From contig NZ_BMSA01000052.1 of NCBI RefSeq assembly GCF_014648915.1, positions 1 to 37,474 on the forward strand: a DNA stretch of 37,474 nt, in the 5' to 3' direction. Below, piece by piece: positions 1-7,804 of this stretch. This DNA is from Streptomyces phaeofaciens. GTDB lineage: Bacteria; Actinomycetota; Actinomycetes; Streptomycetales; Streptomycetaceae. The first letter of the stretch is position 1. Each line of letters opens with the position of its first letter. Both the position numbers and the translations under genes were made by a program. The notes under the pieces are model-generated. The model worked only from the letters and a program-made list of their open reading frames with translations. It searched no databases and had not been told where the DNA came from.

Positions 1-53
1 GGGGGTCATTTTTCACCCGCCGGAATCGGCTCACATTTCAAGCGTCGCCGACA
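1..53 (-). mobile_element. IS21-like element terminus (interior lies left of window)
   Basis: Read on the minus strand from position 53, the sequence begins TGTCGGCGACGCTTGAAA and continues with spaced TGAAAA...TGACCCCC motifs, a layout I associate with IS21-family ends. The same tip recurs at 684 in opposite orientation and twice, head to head, at 24540-24578. The element body would lie outside the window. The family assignment is inference; the shared tip is visible directly. It borders CRISPR array A, whose first recognisable repeat starts 36 bp further on. Confidence 0.5.
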
Positions 54-88
54 CCCATCCACTCGGCCGAGAAGTACTCCCAGGCCGA

Positions 89-683
89 CTGCTCTCCCGC
101 CTGAGGGGGGATGTTTCTGCGGGTATGGCCTCCAGGGTGGCGCCGTGCAGCTGTTCTCCGCGTGAGCGGGGATGGTCCCTCGATCGGGTGCATGGGCATC
201 TGGCAAAGCAACTGCTCCCCGCGCGAGCGGGGACGGTCCCACATGAGGCAGTCCCGGGGATACCTCCCCGGGCCGCTCCCCGCGCCAGCGGGGATGGTCC
301 CCAGTAGGCAAAGGGCGGGTACTTCGACGTCTGCTGCTTCCCGCACCCGCGGGGATGATCCCGAGACGCAGGACAAGGTCAGCAAAGTGCGCCCCTGTTC
401 CCCGCGTGAGCGGGATGGCCCCGACCACGGCCCCGGCCACCCCGAACACAGCGGCTGCTCCCCGCACGGTCGGCGTCACCCTGCTGCCGCTGCTCCCCGC
501 ACCCGCAGGGATGGTCTCGGCGGTAAGCCGGGCGAGTTACGCCCACGCACTCGCGGGGGTGGTCCCGCGCACCGGCGGAAGTCGAAGGCGGCGACGGCCT
601 GCTCCGCATCCGCGGGGATAGTCCAAGTCCCTCCCGTACGGCGGGGATGGCGTGCCGCTCTCCACGCGAGCCGGGATGTTCTC
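89..683 (+). CRISPR. CRISPR array A, degenerate, type I-E-like repeats, no cas genes
   Basis: About twelve 29-bp repeats with 32-bp spacers (period 61) start near 89, 151, 212, 273, 334, 395, 455, 490, 537, 599, 631 and 659. The best copies carry the I-E palindrome (CTCCCCGCG ... CGGGGATGG, then TCCC). Most copies differ: the one at 395 has lost a base, those at 455 and 631 are truncated, and the last is barely recognisable. Two spacers recur in diverged form elsewhere: the one after repeat 89 in array D near 25633, and the one before repeat 490 in arrays C and D. Orientation follows the E. coli-type repeat, so a leader would be expected to the left, where an IS-like tip now lies. No cas gene is present, so the array is probably inactive or served in trans. 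Confidence 0.85.
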
Positions 684-722
684 TGTCGGCGACGCCTGAA
701 CTCTGGTTTTGGATCACTTTCC
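684..722 (+). mobile_element. second IS21-like tip, truncated
   Basis: TGTCGGCGACGCCTGAA at 684-700 is the reverse complement, with one mismatch, of the tip ending at position 53, so array A is enclosed by outward-lying IS-like ends. The presumed interior runs right (TTTTGGATCACTTTCC) and is cut off near 722 by what looks like the end of an ISL3-type element (GGGCTCTGTCGC). Family assignment is tentative. Confidence 0.4.
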
Positions 723-1148
723 GGGCTCTGTCGCTGATTTGGGGGTGCCAGCCTGTTGATCAAGGTGACAGGAGGATGCGGCGTCGCAGGAGGCCGAAGT
801 TGGCCCCGCCGTACATCTGTCTCTTCAGCAGCTTGATTCCGGTGACGTTGCCTTCGACCGCTCCCGAAGTGTGGGTGGTGGTCGGGCGGCGAGTACGGCT
901 GCGCAGTCGCGCCGTATGCCGGCGGCCAGGGTGCAGAGTTCTCGTTGTCCGTCGAGCCGGACATCGGCGAGCGGGACGTCGAGGGCCATGCGCTCGCTGC
1001 GGTGTTCGCGCACCATCGCGGCCAGGCGCCGGGCGTACTGGATGGTCGTGGCCAAGGCGGGGCTGCGTTGGCATAGCTCGTCGAGGCATTTGCGTTCGGT
1101 GTCGGTGAGTTGCTCGGGCCGACGCATGAGGAGCTCTTGGAAGCCCAC
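723..1148 (-). pseudogene. ISL3-family transposase, C-terminal remnant (frameshifted)
   Basis: The minus strand encodes the C-terminal part of an ISL3-type transposase in two frames. One frame reads LTDTERKCLDEL ... ATTIQYARRLAAMV, and the other ends VEGNVTGIKLLKRQMYG with a tail GLLRRRIL, the usual end of this family. A frameshift near 880 separates them. The N-terminal zinc-finger and HTH parts and the first DDE residues are absent. It lies against an IS110 fragment on the opposite strand at about 1150. This is dead DNA from nested insertions. Confidence 0.6.
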
Positions 1149-1154
1149 CCTCCT

Positions 1155-1510
1155 TCCCAGGTGGTCCTGATCTCGATGCCCGCATCGGGATCAGGACCGC
1201 GGCCCGCATCCTCATCGACGTCGGTGACGGCAGCGGCTTCGCCACTGCCAGCCTCGCTCCGGTAACCCGGAACTCCGGCTCCCCCATCCGCGGCGAACCT
1301 CCCCCCGGCGAGGCAACAAACAGCTCAAGAGGGCCTTCTGCCTGGCCGCGTTTGCCTCGCTCTCCCAGCCCGAGTCACGCGCCTACTACGACCGCAAACG
1401 CCGCGAGGGGAAACACCACGTCGCCGCTCTCATCGCGCTCGCCCGACGCCGCATCGATGTCCTGTTCGCCATGCTCCGCGACGGCACCTTCTACCAACCA
1501 TCCACACCGG
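1155..1510 (+). pseudogene. IS110-family transposase, C-terminal (Transposase_20) remnant
   Basis: In shifting frames the plus strand encodes the end of an IS110-type recombinase: a stretch like LISMP.IGIRTAARILIDVGDG, then LAPVTRNSGS, NKQLKRAF, ESRAYYDRKRREGKHH and ALIALARRRIDVLFAML. This is the helix-hairpin-helix C-terminal domain that follows the RuvC-like DEDD domain. The order is right, but several bases or short segments are missing and the N-terminal catalytic domain is absent. It is fused directly to an IS5 fragment at about 1515. Confidence 0.65.
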
Positions 1511-1519
1511 CTACGGCTC

Positions 1520-1752
1520 AAACCGGACTCGCTGTTCGCCGACCGGGCTAAGACCATGACATCTACCGCCACCAGGTCCGCGCCTGGGGCATCGTGCCGC
1601 GATCGCCCGCCGCGGCACCCTGCACGGCACCGGACTGGGCACCTACCGGTGGGTCGTGGAGAGGAGTTTCGCGTGGCTGCACGGCTTCCGACGTCTGCGG
1701 ATCCGATGGGAACGGCGAGCCGACATACACGAAGCGTTCCTCAAACTCGCCT
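1520..1752. repeat. left arm of 233-bp inverted duplication (IS5 remnant)
   Basis: Matches the reverse complement of 2753-2985 over 233 bp; I see one mismatch (GCTAAGACC here, GCTACGACC in the other arm). The arms flank a broken kinase-like gene tail to tail, an arrangement that can support inversion of the intervening 1 kb. Confidence 0.9.
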
Positions 1753-1815
1753 GCTGCCTCAACACCCGCCGACAACTCGCCTCCTCGTGTTAGCCGTTGT
1801 AAGACAGCGGGGGTT
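1520..1815 (+). pseudogene. IS5-family transposase, C-terminal remnant (copy 1)
   Basis: Translation in two frames gives the C-terminal half of an IS5/IS427-type transposase: DSLFADR, DIYRHQVRAWGIVPR, then after a one-base loss ARRGTLHGTGLGTYRWVVE, SFAWLHGFRRLRIRWERR, ADIHEAFLKLACCLNTRRQ and a stop near 1790. The catalytic Glu of the DDE triad is in the YRWVVER segment. Bases 1520-1752 are repeated in inverted orientation at 2753-2985 with one mismatch, including the same frameshift, so the copies share an already-broken ancestor. Compared with the second copy, this one retains 30 bp that the other lost between two AACTCGCCT direct repeats. Confidence 0.75.
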
Positions 1816-1875
1816 AGCGGTGGCGCTGGGGTATTGAGCGGGAGGACCAAGTTCACACGCCCGGATCGGCACCCT

Positions 1876-2627
1876 CTACGTCTGCTCGACGAAAAGCGGC
1901 GTACCCACTACAACCTGCCGAATCCCATCAATGCCGGCCCGCCTGATCTGCTGCCGATGTGCGTCGACGACTGCCACCGTTACTGCGATGCCTGTCACGG
2001 CTGGCAGTTGTATCCCGCTCTGGCCGTTGGTCCGCATGATCGCCTGCCAGGCGTACGCGCATGCCCCGCGGAGGTCCGCCCGAATAGGCTGGGACACCTC
2101 TTCCGCCTTCTCTGTGATCGCTCGCAATGGATCGATGCTGGGACTGAGTCCGCGGGTGGACGTGAAGGTTCCTGTGGCGTGGCGCGCTGCTCCCACGAGT
2201 ACGAGAGCGACGCCGTCGACATGACCTGCCACCCAGAATTGCTGTTCGTTCACCAACCTTGCGGCCGGAGTGTGGAAGTAGAAGAAGGGCGGAAGCACGT
2301 CCTCCTGAGCACCCAGGCATTCAAAATCCAGTGGGGCAACGTCTTCCGCGATCCGCTTCTCCAAACGACGAACTTCACTCACCAGTCCTGGGCTGGCATT
2401 CGCAAACCGAAGTTCGGCTTCGGCGACTGGAGTTTTGAACTTCAGGCTGAGTTCACGAAAGGAATCCAGGATACTTTTGTTGTATTGCTCGGCAGCCGAA
2501 GAACGTAGGAGCGCTGCGTGGGCGTGTGTCGGCAGAGAAAGACTTCGGCCTCGGCGCCGGAACCTATGTGTCGCGTGATGCTGAACCATCCGAACTCTTG
2601 TCCGACATAGTCATGCGAAGAGATCAT
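1876..2627 (-). pseudogene. kinase-like N-terminus joined by frameshift to a domain of unknown function
   Basis: The start is the ATG at 2627. The first frame reads MISSHDYVGQEFGWFS, then RHIGSGAEAEVFL, then YVLRL, which resembles the nucleotide-binding loop (G-S-G-A-x-A-E-V) and beta-3 strand of a Ser/Thr protein kinase, although the usual Lys is not evident. This frame stops at 2442. Another frame overlapping from about 2520 stays open to 1876 and encodes roughly 210 residues (EQYNKSILDSF ... LVSEVRRLEKRIAEDV ... GHVDGVALVLVG ... AYAWQAIM), for which I recognise no family. A single frameshift near 2510 would join them, but two separate short genes are also possible. It sits between inverted IS5 copies. 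Confidence 0.45.
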
Positions 2628-2714
2628 GGGGCACTCGTTTCTGGCGCAAGTGGGCTTCTCGAGCCTCTCAGCCTGGCCCGATGACGGCAAGGGCGCGAAA
2701 GGTTGCGGCTTTGA

Positions 2715-3432
2715 CGTAAGCCGACCGCTCTCTTACACGCGCTAACATGATGAGGCGAGTTTGAGGAACGCTTCGTGTATGTCGGCTCGCCGTTCCCATC
2801 GGATCCGCAGACGTCGGAAGCCGTGCAGCCACGCGAAACTCCTCTCCACGACCCACCGGTAGGTGCCCAGTCCGGTGCCGTGCAGGGTGCCGCGGCGGGC
2901 GATCGCGGCACGATGCCCCAGGCGCGGACCTGGTGGCGGTAGATGTCATGGTCGTAGCCCGGTCGGCGAACAGCGAGTCCGGTTTGTGGCGGGGCCGGCC
3001 AACCCGGCCGCGGACCGGCGGGATCGAATCGAGCAACGGCAGCAACTGAGTGACGTCGTTGCGGTTGCCGCCGGTCAGCAGGAGCGCGAGCGGGGTGCCG
3101 TGCCCGTCGGTGATCAGATGGTGCTTCGAGCCGACCCGGCCCCGGTCGACCGGCGAGGGGCCCGTATGGATCCCCTTCTAAGGCTCTGACGTGGGAGGAG
3201 TCGACCACGCACCGGGACCAGTCCATCCGCAAGGCCGAGTTCAACTCGGCCAGCAGGACCTCGTGCAGCCGCTGTCAGACGCCGGCCTCGTTCCAGTCCC
3301 GCAGCCGCCGCCAGCACGTCATGCCCGAGCCGAACCCCACCTCCTGGGGCAGGTACTCCCACTGGATTCCGGCTTGCAGCACGTACAAGATCCCGCACAG
3401 CACGTCGCGGTCCGGCAACGGTCATGCACCTA
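2715..3432 (-). pseudogene. IS5-family transposase remnant (copy 2, longer)
   Basis: On the minus strand, shifting frames encode LPDRDVLCGILYVLQAG, QWEYLPQEVGFGSGMTCW, RRLRDWNEAGV followed by an in-frame TGA, then RLHEVLLAEL, DWSRCVVDSSHVRA, HLITDGHGTPLALLLTGG, GRVGRPRHKPDSLFADR and the C-terminal segment shared with copy 1. This covers the DUF4096-like N-terminal part and the DDE domain of the IS427 group. The first 40 or so residues are missing, and there is a premature stop plus at least two frameshifts. Its 5' side ends just before the MarR-type operator at 3433, so it may have trimmed that promoter. Confidence 0.75.
2753..2985. repeat. right arm of 233-bp inverted duplication (IS5 remnant)
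   Basis: Reverse complement of 1520-1752 with one mismatch; see the left arm. Confidence 0.9.
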
Positions 3433-3446
3433 GCTGACGTGTCAGC
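3433..3446. promoter_or_regulatory. candidate MarR operator
   Basis: The dyad GCTGAC-GT-GTCAGC lies 20 bp upstream of the marR-like start codon at 3467. Its position and symmetry fit autorepression by that regulator. The transposase remnant ends immediately beside it. Confidence 0.55.
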
Positions 3447-3466
3447 AAAGTGCTAGAGTCGCCAAC

Positions 3467-3946
3467 ATGCCAGAGAGGTTGTCGGAGCAGGAGCGCCGGG
3501 CGTGGCGGAACTTCATCCTGCTCAGCGAGGCGGTACGCCGCGAAGTCGGCCGGGACCTCTGGGAGAACGCCCAGCTGTCCGAGACGGAGTTCACCGTGCT
3601 GGCGCAGCTTGCCGCGGCACCTGGCGGACTCATGCGCTCCACCGAGTGCGCCCAGGCACTGGACTGGGACACCGGTCGCATGTCCCACCAGCTGCGCCGC
3701 CTAGAGGAACGCGGGCTGCTGGAGCGAGGCAGGGGAGTAGCGGGGGATAAGCGCGCCGCCGTGGTGTCTTTGACTCACGAGGGACTTTCCGCCTACCGCC
3801 GCGCTCTTGGTCCCCACATGAGGTCCGCCAAGCGCTGGTTCCTTGACGGGCTGGAACCCGACCAGCTGGACGGCCTCGACGCCATTCTCAAAACGTTGCT
3901 GCTCCATCTGGAGCGGACCCGACCTAGTGAAGGGGAGACATCGTGA
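3467..3946 (+). CDS. MarR-family transcriptional regulator
   Basis: This 159-residue winged-helix protein is the usual MarR length. The N-terminal dimerisation helix (RAWRNFILLSEAVRREV) is followed by a helix-turn-helix (LSETEFTVLAQLA, then ALDWDTGRMSHQLRRLEERGLL) and the wing (RGVAGDKRAAVVSLTHEG); a C-terminal helix completes the dimer interface. MarR proteins usually repress neighbouring genes until a small, often phenolic, ligand binds. The start follows a dyad at 3433-3446. The TGA stop overlaps the GTG of the next gene at 3943, so the two are translationally coupled. Inferred role: local repressor of the 3467-6016 operon. The family is clear; the ligand is unknown. Confidence 0.9.
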   Translation: MPERLSEQERRAWRNFILLSEAVRREVGRDLWENAQLSETEFTVLAQLAAAPGGLMRSTECAQALDWDTGRMSHQLRRLEERGLLERGRGVAGDKRAAVVSLTHEGLSAYRRALGPHMRSAKRWFLDGLEPDQLDGLDAILKTLLLHLERTRPSEGETS

Positions 3947-4719
3947 CCGACGCCACGACTCTGCCGTTCTGGGCCCAGACGGACACCGACTTGACCGGCC
4001 GTACCATCCTCGTGGTCGGCGGCGCCGGCGGAGTGGGCGAGGGCATCACCCGAGCCCTGCTCGTCGCCGGTGCTCACGTAGTCGTCACCGCCCGATCCGA
4101 GGCGAAGCTCGCGGAATTCTCGGCCCGCATCGGCCACCCCCAGCTTGCTGTACGCACTTTGGACCTGCTGGACCCGAAACTGTCCGAAAGCGTTGCGGCA
4201 CTGCGTTCCGAGAAGGGTGTGCTGGAGGGCGTAGTACTCAGTGTGGCGGACTGGGGCAGCCAGGGCCGCAAGAGACTCATCGACTTCACCGATGAGGAGT
4301 GGCAGGAGCAGCTGGTACAGAACCAGACCACGATCTTCCGCGCGTTCCGTGCGCTGGTTCCTGCTGTTGCGGCCACCGGCGCGATCGTCCACATCAACGG
4401 CATGAGCGCCGACATACCCTACCCAGGGGCCGGTGCCGTCGCCGTCGGGTCAGCTGCCACCAAGTCTCTGACTCGAACCGTTGCGGAGGAAGAAGGCGGC
4501 AGAGGTGGCCCGCGTATCCACGAGGTTGTACTCGGTGTGATCCGCACCCGGCCCCGGCAGCTCGCCGGTATCGACAACCCAGCCTGGATCCCGGCCATCG
4601 ATGTCGGCATCCATGTCGCGGAACTGATTGCACGCAAAAGCCCACTGTCCAGCGATGTCCTGAGCTACTTCGTCGATCCCGCCGTCGGCCCCCTCCCCGT
4701 CCCACCACCACTCAAGTAA
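3943..4719 (+). CDS. SDR-family protein lacking the catalytic Tyr
   Basis: This 258-residue protein starts with GTG overlapping the marR stop. Near the N-terminus is the Rossmann signature VVGGAGGVGEGI (SDR TGxxxGxG type, with Gly for Thr), followed by ARSEAKL and DLLD for nucleotide binding. The active-site Ser region (INGMSADIPYPG) is present, but the expected YxxxK reads AVGSAATKSL, so the Tyr is missing while a Lys remains. The C-terminus has IRTRPRQ and a Pro-rich tail. The fold supports NAD(P) binding. Without Tyr, classical dehydrogenase activity is doubtful; it may be a divergent reductase, a sensor, or a weakly active enzyme. It is co-transcribed with marR and the FAD oxidoreductase 10 bp downstream. 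Confidence 0.85.
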   Translation: MTDATTLPFWAQTDTDLTGRTILVVGGAGGVGEGITRALLVAGAHVVVTARSEAKLAEFSARIGHPQLAVRTLDLLDPKLSESVAALRSEKGVLEGVVLSVADWGSQGRKRLIDFTDEEWQEQLVQNQTTIFRAFRALVPAVAATGAIVHINGMSADIPYPGAGAVAVGSAATKSLTRTVAEEEGGRGGPRIHEVVLGVIRTRPRQLAGIDNPAWIPAIDVGIHVAELIARKSPLSSDVLSYFVDPAVGPLPVPPPLK

Positions 4720-4729
4720 AGCGGTCACC

Positions 4730-6016
4730 ATGCTCGACATCATTCGTCCCGGCGATCCGCGCTATGCGGATGTGCAGCACGTCTACACGACCACCGGCGC
4801 TCCGGCAGCGGTGCTCCAACCGCGTACCACAGACGAGGTTGTACAGGCCCTCGGCTTCGCCCGCGACACCGGTGGCCCCCTTTCCCTGCGCAGTGGCGGA
4901 CACGGAATCAGCAGCGTGTCCACCAACGAACGCGGGACCGTCATCGATCTGAGCAGGCTCAGCACGATCGAGCGGGTGCGTCCTGATGCTCGGCTGGTAA
5001 GGGTCGGACCCGGTGCCCGCTGGGGCGAGGTCGCCGCCACACTCCATCCGTGGGGACTGGCGATCAGTTCTGGCGACTCCGGCGATGTCGGCGTCGGCGG
5101 CCTGGCGACCACAGGCGGCATCGGACTGATGGGCCGGGCCCATGGGCTGACCATCGACCACATCACCGCAGCCGAGATGGTCACCGCCGACGGGCGCGTC
5201 CTCCATCTCGACGCTCAGCGGGAACCGGACCTGTTCTGGGCTGTGCGCGGAGGCGGCGCCAACATGGGCATCGTCACATCCCTGGAGTTCCGGGCCGACC
5301 CCGTCCCCGTCGTGGCCCGAGCAACCTTGCAATACCGGATAGAACGCCTCGCGCCGTTCCTGCAAGCCTGGGGGGAGACAGTCGAGGCCGCTCCCCGGAA
5401 GATCTCAGCTTTCCTCTACCTGATGGGAGGCGGGTTCGCCTTGGCGACCGTGGTCTATGCAGGAGACGACCCGGCCGCCGCCGAAGCCGCCCTCACCCCC
5501 TTCCTGCAGGTCGCACCGACCGTCGGGCACCAGGCCCAAGTGGTGCCGTACGCTGCCGTGGTGGCCGCCACCCACGCCCCGCACCGCGGACAGCAGAGCG
5601 GCCGCACCCACACTGGCTTGGCTGTCCACCTCGACCAAGATCTGAGCGAGAGACTCGAGAGCCTGGATCTGGCCGGTTTCGGTCAGCTGCTGCAGATTCG
5701 TTCCGTGGGGGGCGCGATCAACGACGTGCCTGCTGACGCGACCGCCTACGCCCATCGTCATCAGAACTTCTCCATCACGGCCGTGGCGCCCTCCTCGTCC
5801 CGGGCATTCGATGAGGCCTGGGCAGCGGTACATCCGTCATTGGACGGTCTGTACCTCAGCTTCGAGTCGGAGTTCACCCCGCAGAGACTCACCGAAGCCT
5901 TCCCCGGCGCGACACTGCAGCGGCTGCGCGACATCAAGAAGCAGGTCGATCCTGACAACGTCTTTAGACAAAATTTCCCGGTCGTAGGCTTTCCGGACGT
6001 CACGCATCGTCCATGA
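4730..6016 (+). CDS. FAD-binding oxidoreductase, berberine-bridge (BBE) type
   Basis: This 428-residue protein has an N-terminal PCMH-type FAD domain (LQPRTTDEVVQALGFA, LSLRSGGHGIS, VIDLSRL, VGPGARWGEV) and a C-terminal BBE motif (DPDNVFRQNFPV). His58 in the GGHG motif is the expected attachment site for 8-alpha-histidyl FAD. The second anchor of bicovalent enzymes, a Cys, is replaced (GDSGDVGVGG, with Ser at 117), so a singly linked flavin is predicted. Such enzymes oxidise alcohols, sugars or secondary metabolites with oxygen. There is no signal peptide, so it is probably cytoplasmic. It lies 10 bp after the SDR-like gene and closes the operon. The substrate cannot be read from sequence. 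Confidence 0.9.
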   Translation: MLDIIRPGDPRYADVQHVYTTTGAPAAVLQPRTTDEVVQALGFARDTGGPLSLRSGGHGISSVSTNERGTVIDLSRLSTIERVRPDARLVRVGPGARWGEVAATLHPWGLAISSGDSGDVGVGGLATTGGIGLMGRAHGLTIDHITAAEMVTADGRVLHLDAQREPDLFWAVRGGGANMGIVTSLEFRADPVPVVARATLQYRIERLAPFLQAWGETVEAAPRKISAFLYLMGGGFALATVVYAGDDPAAAEAALTPFLQVAPTVGHQAQVVPYAAVVAATHAPHRGQQSGRTHTGLAVHLDQDLSERLESLDLAGFGQLLQIRSVGGAINDVPADATAYAHRHQNFSITAVAPSSSRAFDEAWAAVHPSLDGLYLSFESEFTPQRLTEAFPGATLQRLRDIKKQVDPDNVFRQNFPVVGFPDVTHRP

Positions 6017-6796
6017 GCCCCGTTGCGGGCGGCTGGCCCTGCGACCACTGATCTGGCAGGGCCGGGGCCGATGCGCGATCCTGCGCATGGGGGCCGCCCG
6101 CCTGGAAGGCCTTCACAGTGGACTGTCCGGTGGTGTGCTGTACGGCAGATGCGATCTCGATCCTGGCTTCCCGCGTTGAGTCGGGCCAGGATCTGCGGAA
6201 CGTTACGCAACTGCGGTCAGAACCAAGGGCATGGCCGTCGATAGATCTCCGCGGCGACGCCGGCGGGGGTATCAGGACTTGCCGCGTCCGTGCCTGCCTT
6301 CACCGCACCGGCGGGGCGACGTGTGGATACTGCAGATTGAGCGGGATGTCGTAGGCGACACCCCGGCACTGGCCCCAGTCCTGTCGGCGGGATGGGGCAG
6401 CGGGGACTCGGTGTCGAACCGTTTCTTGGAACGGCGGTTTCGCACTGGTGGGCAGCCTGCAGGCGCGTCTCTCGGGGCGGCGCTGCGCAGTGCGCCGACA
6501 GACCGGCGCAGGCCGCCCTGTACCCGCAGAAGTGGGGTGGTCAGGCAGGATGCCGCTAGGCTGACGGCGCTCCGCCTGCTGTGTCCGCCCTTTCTGCGCC
6601 TGTGGCCAGCACCCGACTCTTGTTGAGGACCATGGGGGCCGCGGGCCTCCGCTCCAAAGTGACGGCCTGACCTAGAACCATGACGTGGTCCCTGCCGTCA
6701 TACTGCTGCCAGGTACCAGGCCCCCCAGCCTGCGACCGCATGCGGTCGCCCGACAAGGGACGGTAGGGAAGCCCTGACCTTGGACTGGGTGCTATG
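6017..6796. other. gene-free stretch
   Basis: About 780 bp between the FAD oxidoreductase and the converging metallo-hydrolase. Only short frames without recognisable motifs occur. Weak protein-like runs on the minus strand (for example REARIEIASAV near 6150) might be an eroded recombinase or transposase, but I cannot support that. No clear terminator hairpin was identified. Confidence 0.5.
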
Positions 6797-7645
6797 TCAG
6801 TTGACGGTGGTGCCGGGGTAGATGTGCTCGGCTGACTGGAAGAGGATCGTGGGGTTGATCCGGGCGAGGTGCCGCGCCGTCATCAGGTCGGCAAACTCCT
6901 TGGCCTCCCGTGCCACCGTGCTGAGCTCTTCGACGTCCTTGAGGTACTGGCGGGTCTCGTCGAGGTGGCGGGGGTCGTCATCGCTGCCAGGGGCCTTGTG
7001 CCCGGCGACGACGGCCTTAGGGTGCAGTGCCGCGATTTTGTCAATGGCTGAGACCCAGTCGCGGCGACGCTGGGCGTCACCCCCGGCCAGGGCGAGGTGG
7101 ACGCCGTTGTAGACGATGTCGCCCGCGACTGCGAGACCGAGGTCGGGGACGTGGACGAAGGTGGTGTCCTGGGTGTCGCTGTCGCCTGCCTCCACGAAAC
7201 GGACTTCATGGCCTTCGAGGTCGAAGGTGTACCCGTCGATCGCCGTTGGCACGATGACGTCCTTGACGATCTGGCCGGGGAACTGGCCGTTCCAGAAGTC
7301 CATGAGGCCGGTTATCTGGTACTGGGCGAGCGCCACGGTCCCCTTGGTGCCCAGGATCTGAGCATCGGGGAATCGTTTGGCCACCTCCGCAAAGCCGAAC
7401 CAGTGATCGCCGTGGCCATGGGTGGCATACATGGCGAGCAGGTTCTTGCCGGAGGCGACCACCCAGTCGGCGACCTCGCGGGCCTTGTCCTCGGTGTGCG
7501 GAGCGTCGACCAGGATGGCGTCGCGCTCGCCGTGGATGAGGGTGGAAGCAATCGGCGACCAAGCCGGAACTGGCCGTACCGAGGTACCGTCGGGCAGCAC
7601 CGCCGATGGCGGGAGGGTCACCAGAACGTCGTAGCCGAGAGCCAT
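6797..7645 (-). CDS. metallo-beta-lactamase-fold hydrolase (paralogue 1)
   Basis: This 282-residue protein starts at ATG 7645, preceded by AGGCGG; a GTG one codon upstream is possible. The MBL metal motif THGHGDHWFG gives His76, His78, Asp80 and His81. Later ligands are in VAGDIVYNGVH (Asp) and VVAGHKAPG (His). This spacing marks a single-domain binuclear hydrolase of the glyoxalase II/quorum-lactonase-like superfamily, not a classical beta-lactamase. The hydrolase at 14793-15653 is clearly homologous, sharing THGHGDHWFG, GD.VYNGVH, GHK and the C-terminal ETRQY segment. It is oriented like the GlxA-type regulator behind it. The substrate is unknown. Confidence 0.9.
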   Translation of the reverse strand: MALGYDVLVTLPPSAVLPDGTSVRPVPAWSPIASTLIHGERDAILVDAPHTEDKAREVADWVVASGKNLLAMYATHGHGDHWFGFAEVAKRFPDAQILGTKGTVALAQYQITGLMDFWNGQFPGQIVKDVIVPTAIDGYTFDLEGHEVRFVEAGDSDTQDTTFVHVPDLGLAVAGDIVYNGVHLALAGGDAQRRRDWVSAIDKIAALHPKAVVAGHKAPGSDDDPRHLDETRQYLKDVEELSTVAREAKEFADLMTARHLARINPTILFQSAEHIYPGTTVN

Positions 7646-7702
7646 CACTTCACCGCCTGCCGCGTCGTGCCGCTCGCCTGGAACTCACCGCAACGGTTCG
7701 TC

Positions 7703-7716
7703 AACGTCGTATCGTT
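7703..7716. promoter_or_regulatory. dyad upstream of metallo-hydrolase gene
   Basis: AACG-TCGTAT-CGTT lies about 60 bp upstream of the start at 7645, in an A/T-richer patch (ATCGTTCATTAACC) typical of a promoter region. It might be bound by the neighbouring GlxA-type regulator; this is only positional. Confidence 0.3.
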
Positions 7717-7804
7717 CATTAACCCACGGTCCGGCCTGGCGAAACGCCGTGCAATAGAGCAATGGCCAAGTCGCGCCAGAAGTCTGCCAATCGGGGCCGT
7801 CGTG

